Below are positions 49,001 to 61,700 of a stretch of 64,000 bases of DNA, one piece after another. The stretch covers positions 210,015 to 274,014 of the forward strand of contig NW_008805091.1 in assembly GCF_000004825.1 (NCBI RefSeq). Reading direction: 5' to 3'. Below the pieces are notes generated by a model that searched no databases, was not told the DNA's origin, and worked only from the letters and a program-made list of their open reading frames with translations. The stretch comes from Heterostelium album PN500. Its lineage: Eukaryota; Evosea; Eumycetozoa; Acytosteliales; Acytosteliaceae. The translations under genes and the position numbers were made by a program. Each line of letters begins with the position of its first letter. Position 1 is the first letter of the stretch.

Positions 49001-52000
49001 ACCGAGCGTTCTATGGCTACAGATCTATTTTCATTCTTGCCAAACAGCAACACCATGTTTGACACTGAATGGAAGAACTTTAAAGAGAGTTGGAACCGAA
49101 CCAAAGAATCGATTGGAATCGAGCAGTTGGTATTGGTTTGTGGTGATTGTGGTACCGGTAAATCGTATTTCATCCGTTCAAAGAAACACTCATCCAACAA
49201 TCCAATCACAGTTCATCTAAGACCAAATTTCGATGCCAAACCGATGATCCACCATCTCAGAAAACACAAGGACAAAAAGAAGATCATGATTCACTTTGTT
49301 ATCTCACCTTACTGTGATTTCGATAGTTTCAATCATTTTATCTATCCACTGATCACTCGTGGCTATGTATTTGGTAATCGTGTTGAGGAGATCTACAACG
49401 TACCAGAGACACTCTTACTTCAAATCTATGTTGAAATTGGATCACCACTGTTGGGAGCCAAGAAATACGCAAGATTCTCTGATTATCTAACAGATACCAT
49501 CCCACTGGTTCAACATTTGGCAGAGATTACTGACCACACCAAGACACAATGGGAAGTCACTCCAACCGAATTAAAATGCTACTCCTATGTTCATTCGAAT
49601 CCCTACCAGAAGCCATCATTGGAACTCGGTAAAAAGGTTGCAAACGTTCATGAATACATTCAGACTATCAAAAAGATTCTCCTGAAAGAGTTTGCTTATA
49701 ATCCTGCATTCCTTTCCGATCCTAAACATCTCTTGCACAGAAAGAGTTTTATGAAACTCCTAGAGGAGAGATTGGTATTTTTGGATGCCTACTACGATAC
49801 CTATGCAGAGGTTGGACTGTCTGATTCAGAATCTCAGTCCAAAAATCAACAGCTACTCTTACAGCCTTACGAGTTGTATCACTACCTCATCTTGGAGGCA
49901 GTCAAGTTCTCTGACCCTCAATTGGCCACTGCCCAGAACATTTGGAAAGAGCCACCAATGATTACCTCTCGTTACCTTTCTCAGGCAAACAAGAAGACTG
50001 TTTCAATCGATTACATTGATTTCTCAAGCAAGCCAAAACTAATCACCAGAGTCCAGTTGGTCACTTTGGAGACTGCCAAACAAGAGCCTGCTCGTTTTAG
50101 AACGATCATTGCCAACATTTTCGGAATTTCCTCACGTACCAACATTGTTTTGAATCTCTGTCAACAGTATCACTATGTGTTGACACCAGAGTTTGGTATA
50201 CGTCTCCTAATGCTTCACAACAAGGTAAAGAATCAACGATCATTGGTGTTGACTGGTGATACAGGTGTCGGTAAGACATTCATTCTCTTGTTCTACTCAT
50301 TGCTCATCAATGCCAAGAACAATTCACTGCCCGACATTATCTCTCGTATCAGAGAGGAAGTCAACAAACTCATTCAAAACAAGACCGATTTTGTTTTGAA
50401 GGGTATCATGGACGGCGATCAACAATCGAAACTCTTACCGGGTGAAGTCTCTCTTATTCAGATTCAAGATGCACTCACTCAACTCTGTGAACACGATCCC
50501 ATGAAAGAATCAAACAACAACAACAACAACAACAACAATAATAGTAGTGGCAGCAGCTCCAAGTTCCAAAATAGAAGTTTCCAACATACACTATTCTCTA
50601 CTGTTGAGAATCTCATTGCTGTGATGATGAACAACTATCCTCTGATCGAGACACCACGCAATTCACTGCTCTACCAGATTCGTTTCAAGAGTTCCACCAG
50701 TGTCATCATTCAAAACAAGGAAAAACTTTTGGAAGCTGTCAAAGAGATTTCCTCTGCCACCTTTAGAAATCTCTTCCATCGTATCATTATGCATCAAAAG
50801 TTTACCTCAAAGATCTTTAAGAATTTGGTGCTGAGCTACATTGCCGAAGCCAAACAACTCAGACACATCGATCCAAATCTCAAGATGCTTATCTTTATTG
50901 ATGAGTTCAACACTAGTCCAAACGATACGCTTGCATTGATCAACGAAATCTTTATCGATGGAACACTCGATGGTGAAGGATGTATTCCTGACAATATCTT
51001 CTGGATTGGTGCAATGAATCCAGTAAAGACCACCTCAATGGAGGCTGTCGATTACACAGGTCAGACTACAACTACCAGTCATCTCTCGTTTGTTGTTCAA
51101 CATCCGCCACCTGCAATGGTTCAACTTTTCTTGAACTATGGTGATTTCACTGCCAAGAATGAACAATCTTTCTTGGAATCACTTTTCTTGGTTAGAGATG
51201 ATATCATTCAAACTACAGAGGTCGATCTGTTGAAACAACAACAGAATCTCAAAGAGATCATCATCATCGGTCAAAATGCACTTCGTGAAACCAACCAAGC
51301 AAGAACTCATGTTTCGATTCGTGATATCACTAGAGTTATAGACCTCTATAAATTCTTTAGATACACCCCGGTTGGAAATAGTATTTTGAATTGTGCGTAC
51401 AAATTAAAAGACAACAACAACCAAGAGAGTGTTACAATGCTTCATTGGATGTCAATCATTGCTTCAATTGGGTTGACCTATTACATTCGTGTTTCTCCTG
51501 GCGAGAGTCGTGATCTCCTCATCAAGAAGGTCAATGACTACTATGGAAAGCAAGTTGATGCTTTTCCGGCCATCAAAGCGGTTTTCAGTGATGCCAATAA
51601 CATGTTCAAATCGATTTACTCCAAATTCTGTGAAACTGCTAAACTACCACCTGGTATTGCTTTGACTGAATCACTCAAGCTCAATATATTTGGTATTACA
51701 GTTGCCATCAACTCAAGACTCCCAATATGTATTGTCGGTCCGCCAGGTTGTTCAAAGACACTCAGTTTTGGTATTGTCATTAACAATATGAATGCCAACA
51801 AACTCGACGATCCATCCTCTCCATGGTCTCAAATGACCACTGCTGATCCATTCCGTTACCAATGTACTCCACACACCACCGATATTGAGATTAGCTCTGT
51901 CTTTGAACGTTCTCTCAATCGTCAAAAGACATATGACCTCTCGGGAGGCAAAAGTCGTTGTGTTGTCTTCTTTGATGAAGCAGGTTTGGTCAATGAGAAC

Positions 52001-55000
52001 GATTCTCCAATGAAGATTATGCACGACTATCTCGACAAGGTTTCACAAAAGATGGACAAGGACTCTGTTGATATCTCTGTTGTCATCCTTTCCAACAAGG
52101 TTCTCGATGCCGCCAAGACCAATCGTATGTTGATGTTAGTACACCCACACACCATTACCAAGGAAGACGAGAAAGCACTGGCAGTCGGTTGTTTGTATAA
52201 CAACAAAGTGTTGACACCATCGGAGAACCAAATTTGTACTGCACTCTGCGCTGCTTATAAGCTTGCAAACAATCATGTCAAAGATACCAAACCGAATCTC
52301 TTCCATCAACGTGATTTCGTTTATTTTCTCAGACATCTTGCTCGTGGCTTGAAGAATAACCAAGGTGTGCTCAATGGTGAAGTACTCATCAACTCGATCG
52401 AGAGAAACTTTGGTGGTATACCTCCAAAGGAATTTAAAGAGATGGCCAAGGAATTCTTTGATCAACTCCAGAATATTCCAGACGTCTCTGTTAAGCCAGG
52501 CAACCTATTGGATACCGACAGAACCATTAAGCGTATCAAAGAGTCACTCCTGGAAACTCTTGACACAAAGCAAGACCCCAACACTGTTCCATTCCGTTAT
52601 ATGATGATTATCGATCCCACTGAAAATGAATCATCACTGATGATCTTGAAGGAACTTGGAATCAATACAACAGTGATTAGAGTCGGTGGTTTCGAACGTG
52701 ACAGTACAACAGAGTCTCTAGTCAATGTTGTTTCTCAAATCAAATCAGAGATGGCATCGGGTGGTACCGTTGTTTTGGTGAATACCCACCAGATCGATGC
52801 ATGTTTCTATGATGTCTTTAATAGATATTTCACATTGTTACCTACTCCGGATGGATCAATGCATTTCATTGCCAACGTATCGTTTGGAACTCATTCTATT
52901 TTCTGTCCAGTTCATCCAGAGTTTAAGATCATTGTGCATCTCCCACTCTCACAGATGGCACAAACTCAGTTGCCATGGTTGAATCGTTTCGAGAAATATC
53001 AACTTTCCATCGAAAAGATGCTCGATTATTACATCAAAAAGAATCTTTCACTGCACACCAGTATTTTCGAAACACTCAAATCTACTGCCACTCATTTCAT
53101 TGATGAGTTCCACAACAAAGCAACCAACAAATCGTTGTTGTCTGGATTCTCTGAATCAGAGACCATCCCATCTTTGATCTACACTATTGCTAAAGAACTC
53201 AAAGCTTCGGACTCTCTCAACATTCAACCACAGCGTATATTTAATACCAATTTGGAACTAATCCCAGAGTCGGAAAACTATGAGATTAGACAATTCAATT
53301 GGAAGTTACTCCAGATCGCTCGTCCAGAGAGTATCTTTAACTGCAAGACTCTGCCACAATCCTATATTGAAGAGTATCTTCTTAGACAGGAGCACTTTAA
53401 TATTTTGAGGTTCCTCGATCATATCTTTAACAAAAAGTTTGTTAAAAATGATCAATCCGTACCCAACAAATGGACATTCTTTACAAGAACTTCACTTACA
53501 CTTCATCGTTTGAAAGACTCGGAGCATATGGATAATTTCCACAAGATCCTACTGTCTCAACTCTTCAAAAACGGCGATACCGAGAGTGAAATCGATCCCA
53601 TGGAAATTGACAGCAAAGAGAATATTCTCAAGATTATTCAGTTGGGTTCATTCAAGTCGAGCCACAGCTGTGATCTTGAACTCGATCATTTCAAGAATTC
53701 CAAAGTGCAAAAGATTTGTATGATCATTGCAGATATGTCATACGTCAATCAGCACCAGGTCAATTTCATTGTCGACAGGTTCAACAAGTTTGATAAGAGC
53801 AAGCTCCTTATCACCATTTGTCACTATCCACCTGAATTCTCATTGTCCAATCAAACCAAACTCAATTCCATTTTCTTGAATGGCATAGAGTATATGTATA
53901 TCGATTCTCTTGGACTCAAGATTGACACTCAGCTCATGGAGAGTAACCAGAATAGCTTAGACTCTGACATTCGTACATGGATCGGCAGAGCCTATGGATT
54001 GAAGCTTTCGATCGACCCACAATCTTTGGAAAGAACATTTGAAGATATGTTCTTTGAACATCTCAGACAGGTTGCAATGGAAATGAATCCTGTATTTTTA
54101 CCGCTGAAGGCAGATCCAGCTGAACGTACCTTCTATTCAAATGCCGATCAAAGAGTTACACTGATAGAGGATCTCTTCAGAAGCAACAAAGAGTGGTACA
54201 ACACTACCATTCAAATGTTGTCAACAGAGTGGGGTCAGAAGGATATGTTTAAACAGATCATAACAAACATTTCCAAGCTGATTGTATCCGGTAAACTGGT
54301 TCATTCGTTCTTTGATTCAATTAAAAACTCGATGATCACCTTCTTTTATCCTATGGTGTCACAGATCTTTAAGATTGTTACAAACTATCAATCTTATCTC
54401 AGAGTTTCAAAGATCAAAGATGCACAAAACTCAGAGTTGGTTAGACTTTACATTCAGAGTGTCAGAGTACCAGAAATCAACGAGAACATTGAGGAGAGAT
54501 TCGAACCAGTCACACTTACAGTTCACCAGGAAAAAGTCCTCCAACAAGAATCTTGCTTACCTCTCTATGACTCTGTAATCTCGAATCTCAAGACTCTCTT
54601 TGACAATACACTTAATCTTCACCCCAACAGAGGAATCGACAAGATTTTTGGTGAATACACCAAATATGTATCGAACCATTCATTGGGACCTCTCATCCAA
54701 TACATCAGTGAAAACGATACGCTCTACCAACAATTCCAAACCGATTTCGTGATTAGAACCATGAGATTCGACAAGTCGTGGTTAGAGTTTGTGTTGTTGG
54801 TCATCAAAAAGATCTTCCCAATTCGATCAGATTCAATATTGTTGTTTATTGTCTGCAATTATTTCTACTCTCCTACCATTCACTATCTCAAGAGTTTGAC
54901 AACACCATTGATGAATCTAAAGACCAACGTATCGATTTTGCAGGAATTCCGAAATCTAAATTTGGACAAAGACAAACTTTCGAATACCAATCAAGCCAAA

Positions 55001-58000
55001 TCCATTATCACCGCGCTTGCAATGAAATTGATCTACAAAGAGATCGTTGATATTTCGCCAGAGGCCAAGAATCTCTCTGATATCACTGCCAATTGGTGTA
55101 ATGTTGTACGTGAAATACTCAATCGTGTCCCAATCTACACTATCCTCAGACAAGCTCAGGGTAAAGGTGACACTGGACAGTTTACATCATACATCTATAT
55201 CCTTTTCAATCTATGCATTTTTGCAAGTACCATCGGTAACATTGATACCACCGAGAGCATCTTGTCTTGCATCTATCGTGGAGTTCCAAAGGCAAAGAGA
55301 TTCGACCCTGAAGATATCTTCCAACCCTTTAGTAGTTTTTTCTCTAACGTTAACCGTATACTCAAAGAGAGAGGACTTCCACCTGTGGAGTTATCATGCT
55401 TCCTCACAACCTTTGAGCCGTTCATCAATTTGTCGACTGCAAACAAGAGAAATTTCTTGTTAATGTGCAACAATGATAAATCGTTGAATCAAGATTTCGT
55501 TTCAAAGATCCCCATGGGCTGGTTCTGCAACAACATATTCAATAGTTACGATTCTTTCTTCAAGTCGTATTCCGTCATCATCGAGGAGATATTTACAAAG
55601 CAAGGTGTCACTCTATTTTGTAATCCAGTACTCTATTGTTTACATCCAAACAATGAAGTTCCAACGGGAGAGCTTTTGCAATTCCTCGGTGTCTCCAAAG
55701 AGGAGTTCCAACAAGAATTTAAGCCAAATCCAAATCTGATCAATATTCTCTACTTTGTCGAGCTAGAGAGATGTCGTCGTCTCAATCTAGATACAATCAA
55801 TCTCATGGTCAAGTGGCAAGAAATGGTTAGATCTCCTAGTATTCTGGAAAGAATCAAAGTGAATGCAATGTCAACTCATTTCATTGATAATCTTGCCAAA
55901 ATGCTCAATGATGAAGGTGTAGAGCCAACCAAGAACTACTTAGACAATAACAAAATGCTCACCACCACAATGAATAAGATCTTTTCAATGGAGCGTCAGA
56001 CCAAAGCAAACAAGATCCAGCGACGTTTCAATCATATGTATCTGCTGAACAAGATTAGCTCTGAAAAGACTCTGGTTGATATTCTCAAGAATCAGGCATT
56101 CCTCAAGACCATTGCAATGGAAGAGAATCTTGTCACCATTGATATTTCAATGAAAGAATCAACACTCTATAGTTTCACCGTCGATTCTTCAACCGATGAT
56201 GGTAAGCTATTCAAGAGTATCAAGGATGCAGTAGATTCGAAATCCGATGAGGACATCAACCGATTAATCGCACAATGTAGAAACACACCTCGTTCTTGTG
56301 GATTCTTTAGAATGTCATTGTTCCTCATTACCTATCAATACTATCTGGATGACCTTGAATTTGGATTTATCGAGAAACTGATTGCCCCCGGATCACTCTT
56401 TAATACAGCCATCGGTAATGAACCATACATCAATTTCTTTAAGAAGATCATAAAGAAGGACTTCAAGATAAGCATTAAAAACTTTGATGAAGTCGTCATG
56501 AAGTATCCAAACAAGGCCAAGGATCATTTTGTCATTGGACAGCTCCTAGTCAACTATGTTGCTGCCTCAATTGGTTCCAACAGTAACTTTTATCTCTACG
56601 AACTTACACGTGACTTTAAGAAGGTCTGTGGTAAGAAGTTCCCTGCCACTGAATTAATTTTCCGTGATTGTGGTATGGTCTATCGTCTTGGTGGAGGTGC
56701 CGATGCTCGAATCTATTGTATGAAGAATAATCCACTCTACAAGTACATGATCGGTTCTACTTCATGGGCTGTTTTCAGTTGGACCGCCAGTTGTTTGGTT
56801 ACCAGAGAAGATGTAGCCTACTTGACCGATCCAAATATTCACTTTGCCAATTTCCTAGAGAAAAAGACAATCGATGGATTGACAGATTACGTTGGTATTA
56901 GAGCGCTTACTTCAATCTCTGAGGTCAAGATCAATCAAGACATTGTGGATCAACATATTGAACCTGGTCACTTTTTGTCAGAGTTGGTTTACCAGCTTTG
57001 GGATGAAGCATACACTGCCCCACGTCCAGTAATGAGAGCGTATTTCGAGGAAACCCACTCAGACAAGGACGTCTATGCCTATGAAAACTATCTTATAGAG
57101 GTAATTGAAAAGGTTAGAAAAGACTATCCAAATATCAAGACAAAAAGAATTGATGCAGTGGTCTCCCAATCAGCTACACTCGCCCAAGCCATCAAATGCA
57201 GACAGAAATACGTAACCAAGTTCACATCGCCATTCTACGACTATGAATATATTCACGACTTGATCACCAAGAAGGAAAACAAGCTTTTGCTTTATTTCTC
57301 AACCAACATTGCCACCATTTGCATCTCCAAGTATTTCTATGAAGTCATTCAGCTTATTGAACTCATATTCAAGTATTTCTCTCGTCGTCTTCCCCAGGAA
57401 AACCAATTCTTTACCATACCAGAGTGTATCAAATTCCTAGAGACTCACAAGTACGAAGACGAAAACACAATCAAATCTATCAAAACGAAATGGGAGAATG
57501 CTAAGAAATCATGGAATGACATTCTTGAACATCTTCAAATCATGGAAGGTGGTTGTCGTGCAATGCCAGACTATGAAAAGGTTGTACAACCAATCACTGA
57601 TGACACTCCGCTCGTATCTCTCCTCTTTAATCGTGATCTCTCTTCGAACGGTCTTATTATTAATCTAATTAATAACTGGGTTACCAATACTCAGTCAAAG
57701 GCTGTAGGACATTTGGATCAAGTCCAAAAAACAGAGCTCTTCCAGAGAATCATTGAATCCCCAGATAGTGAAGACAACAACATCGATATTGGTAATATGT
57801 CATTCGATTTTGGAGAGAACTTTTATTTGATTGGTTCCAACTACAATCTCACCGATTTCCAAAAGTTTATTTCCAACTGTATCTCGCACTATCAAACATT
57901 TGATAGAAATCTTTTCGATCCAAAGATGTCCTTTGTTGAAAACAAACTCATCTACAACTATGTTGCCGGCAAAATCAATGGTGGTCAGCAAATGAAACAG

Positions 58001-60716
58001 TACATGGTCGATTTCCCATACAGAGTTAGCGTTGCCCAAAACAATTCCAAAGTTTCAACCAACACTTCAATGTCTTCACAGATTATACCAGAATATGTGA
58101 AAGAACTGCTTATCATTCAAGAGAAACTAGATAGTGCCACATTTGGACAGGAAATCAAAGATCCAAACATTAAGATTCCATTGGATATGAGCACTGCCAA
58201 GCTTCACCCAGAGGAAAGTGAGACTCTTTGTCGTTTCTTGACCTCACTTATTGCCAGAGTGATCAATAATATCTTGAAAGATCCCATCAACAAGACCAAG
58301 GTACCAGGTTACCTAATGATGACACTCGTTGAAATAAGTATGAGAATTGGTCTAACCTATCATAAGATATCGAAACCCATTATCAGTCATTTGGCAATGG
58401 TTCGACTGACTAGTCTCAAGACTATATCGGAAATGATCATTAAGAATTCACTCAGCTATGGTCATCTCTACTCTGGAATTGTAAACGACCCAGTTCAGGC
58501 AGATCCAACCATCATCAACCACTTTGAGAGCATTTGTATTAATCTCAAGAATGAAGCCTCCAAAGAGAATCAAGATATCTTGCCTTGGATCCATTACTTT
58601 GAAGAGATAATTCAGATACTGGCCAGTCCAAAAAGCAAAGATCTGCTCAAACTTCAACAACCAGATACTCCTTTGAAGGATCACGTCTGTAATTTGCTTA
58701 TGAACATGAGACACCAGTCACCGTCAAAGCTCTACACATCTCACAGTCAGTTTTTCCAAGACAACATTACACTGTCCTACTACTCATTCTTCATGAGAAC
58801 CATCCATGAGATTCTCTCTTTCCTCAAGATCAAAGATCTAAACCAAAAGAAGGAGATCTATAAAGAACCCCATCTCTATCATTTCAGACTTCAAAAGGAA
58901 ACTCCAATGGAAGTTGATAACAAGTCCAACCAAGTGGAAGATATACAAATGGAGCCAGCAGCACCTGTTCTGGAAGTTCAAAAAGAAGTGGAGGAACCAG
59001 AGATCAGTGAAGATGAATTGGACGTGGTAGTAGATTCAAATCAACTCATAGAGATTGAAAACGAAGACCGTGGAGAGAGGGTAGAACCAAAGAAAGAGAA
59101 AATACCCGATATTGGATCTTATCCACACACAGGTTTCCAAGTATTATACAATTGGTTGTTGGAAGTCACAGACATAAATCTTGATAGATTTAAGCTTGTA
59201 AAGAAAGGAGATTTCCACGAAGATTTCTACAATCATGTTGTTGAATTCAGAAATTCATGTAAATCAGGTGGCAAAGTACCTCTCCATCCTATCATTCTAG
59301 ATTTGATCCATATTACAAAGGCGAGAGATCAAACAGGTTGTCGTTTATTGCTTCAATTTTTAGAGACTTTGGTCTATGTGGATAATCAAATAATGCCAAG
59401 TGGTATTTTCAAAATGTCAAACAATTTAATTTGTCAAGATTGTAAGCATGAAAACTTGGCATATCAGATTTCCTATTTCAAATGCGCATTTGAAGATAAA
59501 AAGGATACCGACTTGGTTAGTTTACTCCTCACAAACCAACAATTGGAGTAAGTTACATTGCTTTTATAATGTTATATGAACCACAAACACTAATTTTTTT
59601 TTATTTTATAGAACTAAACAATGTGCCAAGTGTCAAGAATACTCAATTGCCACAATTCCAATCGATCCAGCAAAGTACTTGTTCATTCAAATTAATAGAT
59701 CAGAAACTGCAGATGAGAGAATATACACCAAACTTGCCATTCCAGATTCATTTGATTTGATGGATATCTATCAGGTACCTGGTAAATCATTTACCTACAC
59801 ATTACATGCTATATTGGTAAGTATTGTTTCTAATATGTTTAGTGCAACATTTAAAATCTAACCAATTCCAACCTATTATTAATAGTGTCTCGAAGGTCCC
59901 CAAAGTGCACCAACCTTTTCTTTATTTATAAAGAAAGGTAATTCATTCACAAGAATAACCAATACTATCGTAGAAGGAGTTGATTTGAAAGCATACAATG
60001 ATATTATCCTAAATAGCTGCGTCTCTGTCATTTACTCCAACGCTTTTAATAAGAAATTTGATATTCCTCAACAACCACAACCAGCTGCTCAACAACCAGC
60101 TTCCCAACAACCAGCTCCTCAACAACCAGCTTCCCAACAACCAGCTTCCCAACAACCAACTTCCCAACAACCAACTTCCCAACAACCAACTTCCCAAACT
60201 GACGTTGTAATGGAGCCAGCATCAAATGCTCAAAAGATTAATAGTGCCTTGAATGAAACATTTTTAGACTGGATCTCCTCAATTGCAGATGTTAAACCAA
60301 CAAGCCGTGAATTAATTTCAAAGGTTCTGGTTGAACATGGTATAGACACATTTTCCATCGCTCTCAGTGTTTTGAAGGAACCAGAAATGCTTCGTAATCT
60401 TTTAATCGAAAAAGGTGTACCAAAGATCACTACGAACACCTTTATTAGATTACTTGGTATCAAGATAGACAAAGAGTCATTTAAATTAGTTCCACACGAG
60501 CCTGAAAACTTGGACTTTTTTGATTGGGTCAGACAATTAGGATTTAACGAGAAATCGTCAGAAAATGTAATCACTGTTTTGGATCAAAACGACATTATAA
60601 CATTTGATGGTGCGAAAGCAAATATGGACAGTATCAAAGAAGAATTGAAGGACTCTTTGCCATTTGGAAATATTCATCATTTACTCACTCATTTAGAACT
60701 ATTAAATTTAAATTAA
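42986..60716 (+). CDS. Giant RNF213 (mysterin)-like AAA+ protein with C-terminal pseudo-USP and SAM-like domains
   Basis: Nine exons, 42986-44595, 44666-45103, 45191-45557, 45618-45735, 45809-46281, 46351-46710, 46793-59547, 59612-59816 and 59886-60716, all join in phase to 5,718 residues; exon 7 alone is 12.75 kb. The first 170 residues are Asn/Gln/His-rich. The motor region has P-loops GDCGTGKS (1906), GDTGVGKT (2277) with Walker B MLIFIDEFN (Asp 2492), and VGPPGCSKT (2771) with FFDEAG (Asp 2850). TLDGEGCIPDNIFWIGAMNPVK and the later FGTHSIFCPVHPEFKIIVHLPL...WLNRFEK block are hallmark RNF213 sequences. I find no RING or RZ finger. Residues about 5225-5475 look like a USP fold with two CxxC zinc pairs (5336/5339 and 5378/5381). 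A QQPxS repeat and two helical SAM-like modules (about 5566-5718) end the protein. Cytosolic ubiquitin-linked mechanoenzyme by inference. Confidence 0.9.
60090..60194 (+). repeat. In-frame 15-bp tandem repeat (QQPxS)
   Basis: Seven copies of a 15-bp unit (consensus CAACAACCAGCTTCC, later copies CAACAACCAACTTCC) encode QQPAS/QQPTS units inside the giant RNF213-like gene, between the USP-like and SAM-like parts. It is a likely flexible linker and a site of length polymorphism. Confidence 0.9.
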
Positions 60717-61700
60717 ATAAATAAACAAAATATATAAAACATTTCAGTTTGTAACACATTTTCACTAATGAGAAGATATTACAAGTACCATTAATGTTCT
60801 CCAACCATTTTTAGTATTTAATCAGTGAAAAATATAGATCCTATTCTATATTGCACAGATTTCAATCGACTGAAAGTGTCAATACAAGCTACAACACTAT
60901 TAGTTATACCCCTGATATTCGACAACAAAGTTCATCAACAGCACATCTCTACTTCTCCAAATAAAATAAAAAAAAAAATAATAAGTTATTTAGATAGAAA
61001 ATTAAAATTATTTATTTAATATGTAAGATTCCTGTTGATTTACATTGTTATTATTATTATTGAATAGATTGATAGGTGAAATTGTTTGGTGTCAGAAGGT
61101 GTTCTTCAAAATACCAAATGGTACTTGAAAATCTAAATCGGTTGTACATTATATTATTATTACGACCAAGTTAAATAGGTATTAATTTGAATAAAAACAG
61201 TAAAGATATGGTGTAGATTAAATAAGAATAAAAGTTAACTAACCTCCGATATCGACAAGAGTTTGCTGATAATAGAGATCAATATAAAATATTACTTTTG
61301 ATGTTCAGTGTTTATGATCAACAAATTGTTTTTTTTTTTTTTTTTTACTTTCATTTTAAAGATCTTAAGATATCGTTATCAATAGTAATAACAATATCAA
61401 TATTTATTTATTTTTCAATTTTAAAAGATGTTACAGCTTTAGAATATAATAATTATTTAAAGAAAGTAATGAGTTATAATATTCAATCCAAATGTAAGCT
61501 CAGTCAATGATTTCAGTATTCACTCTCTTCAAGTTTACTTTTTGTGTTCTAAAAAGATACATATTGAAGAGTAATATTGAGATAATGATCATTCCTATAA
61601 TTCTAAACTAAACTAAACTAAACTAACAAACTAATTTTAATTTATTAATAGATACAGAGTATGCAACGTTAGATTAGATATCGTTTGTTGACAGCAATGT
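60717..61700. other. AT-rich region after the giant gene
   Basis: 3' flank of the RNF213-like gene, then about 1 kb without a credible gene. Short frames (60825-61019, 61298-61510) are not supported by composition or start context. A CTAAA pentanucleotide repeat lies at 61603-61627. Confidence 0.5.
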
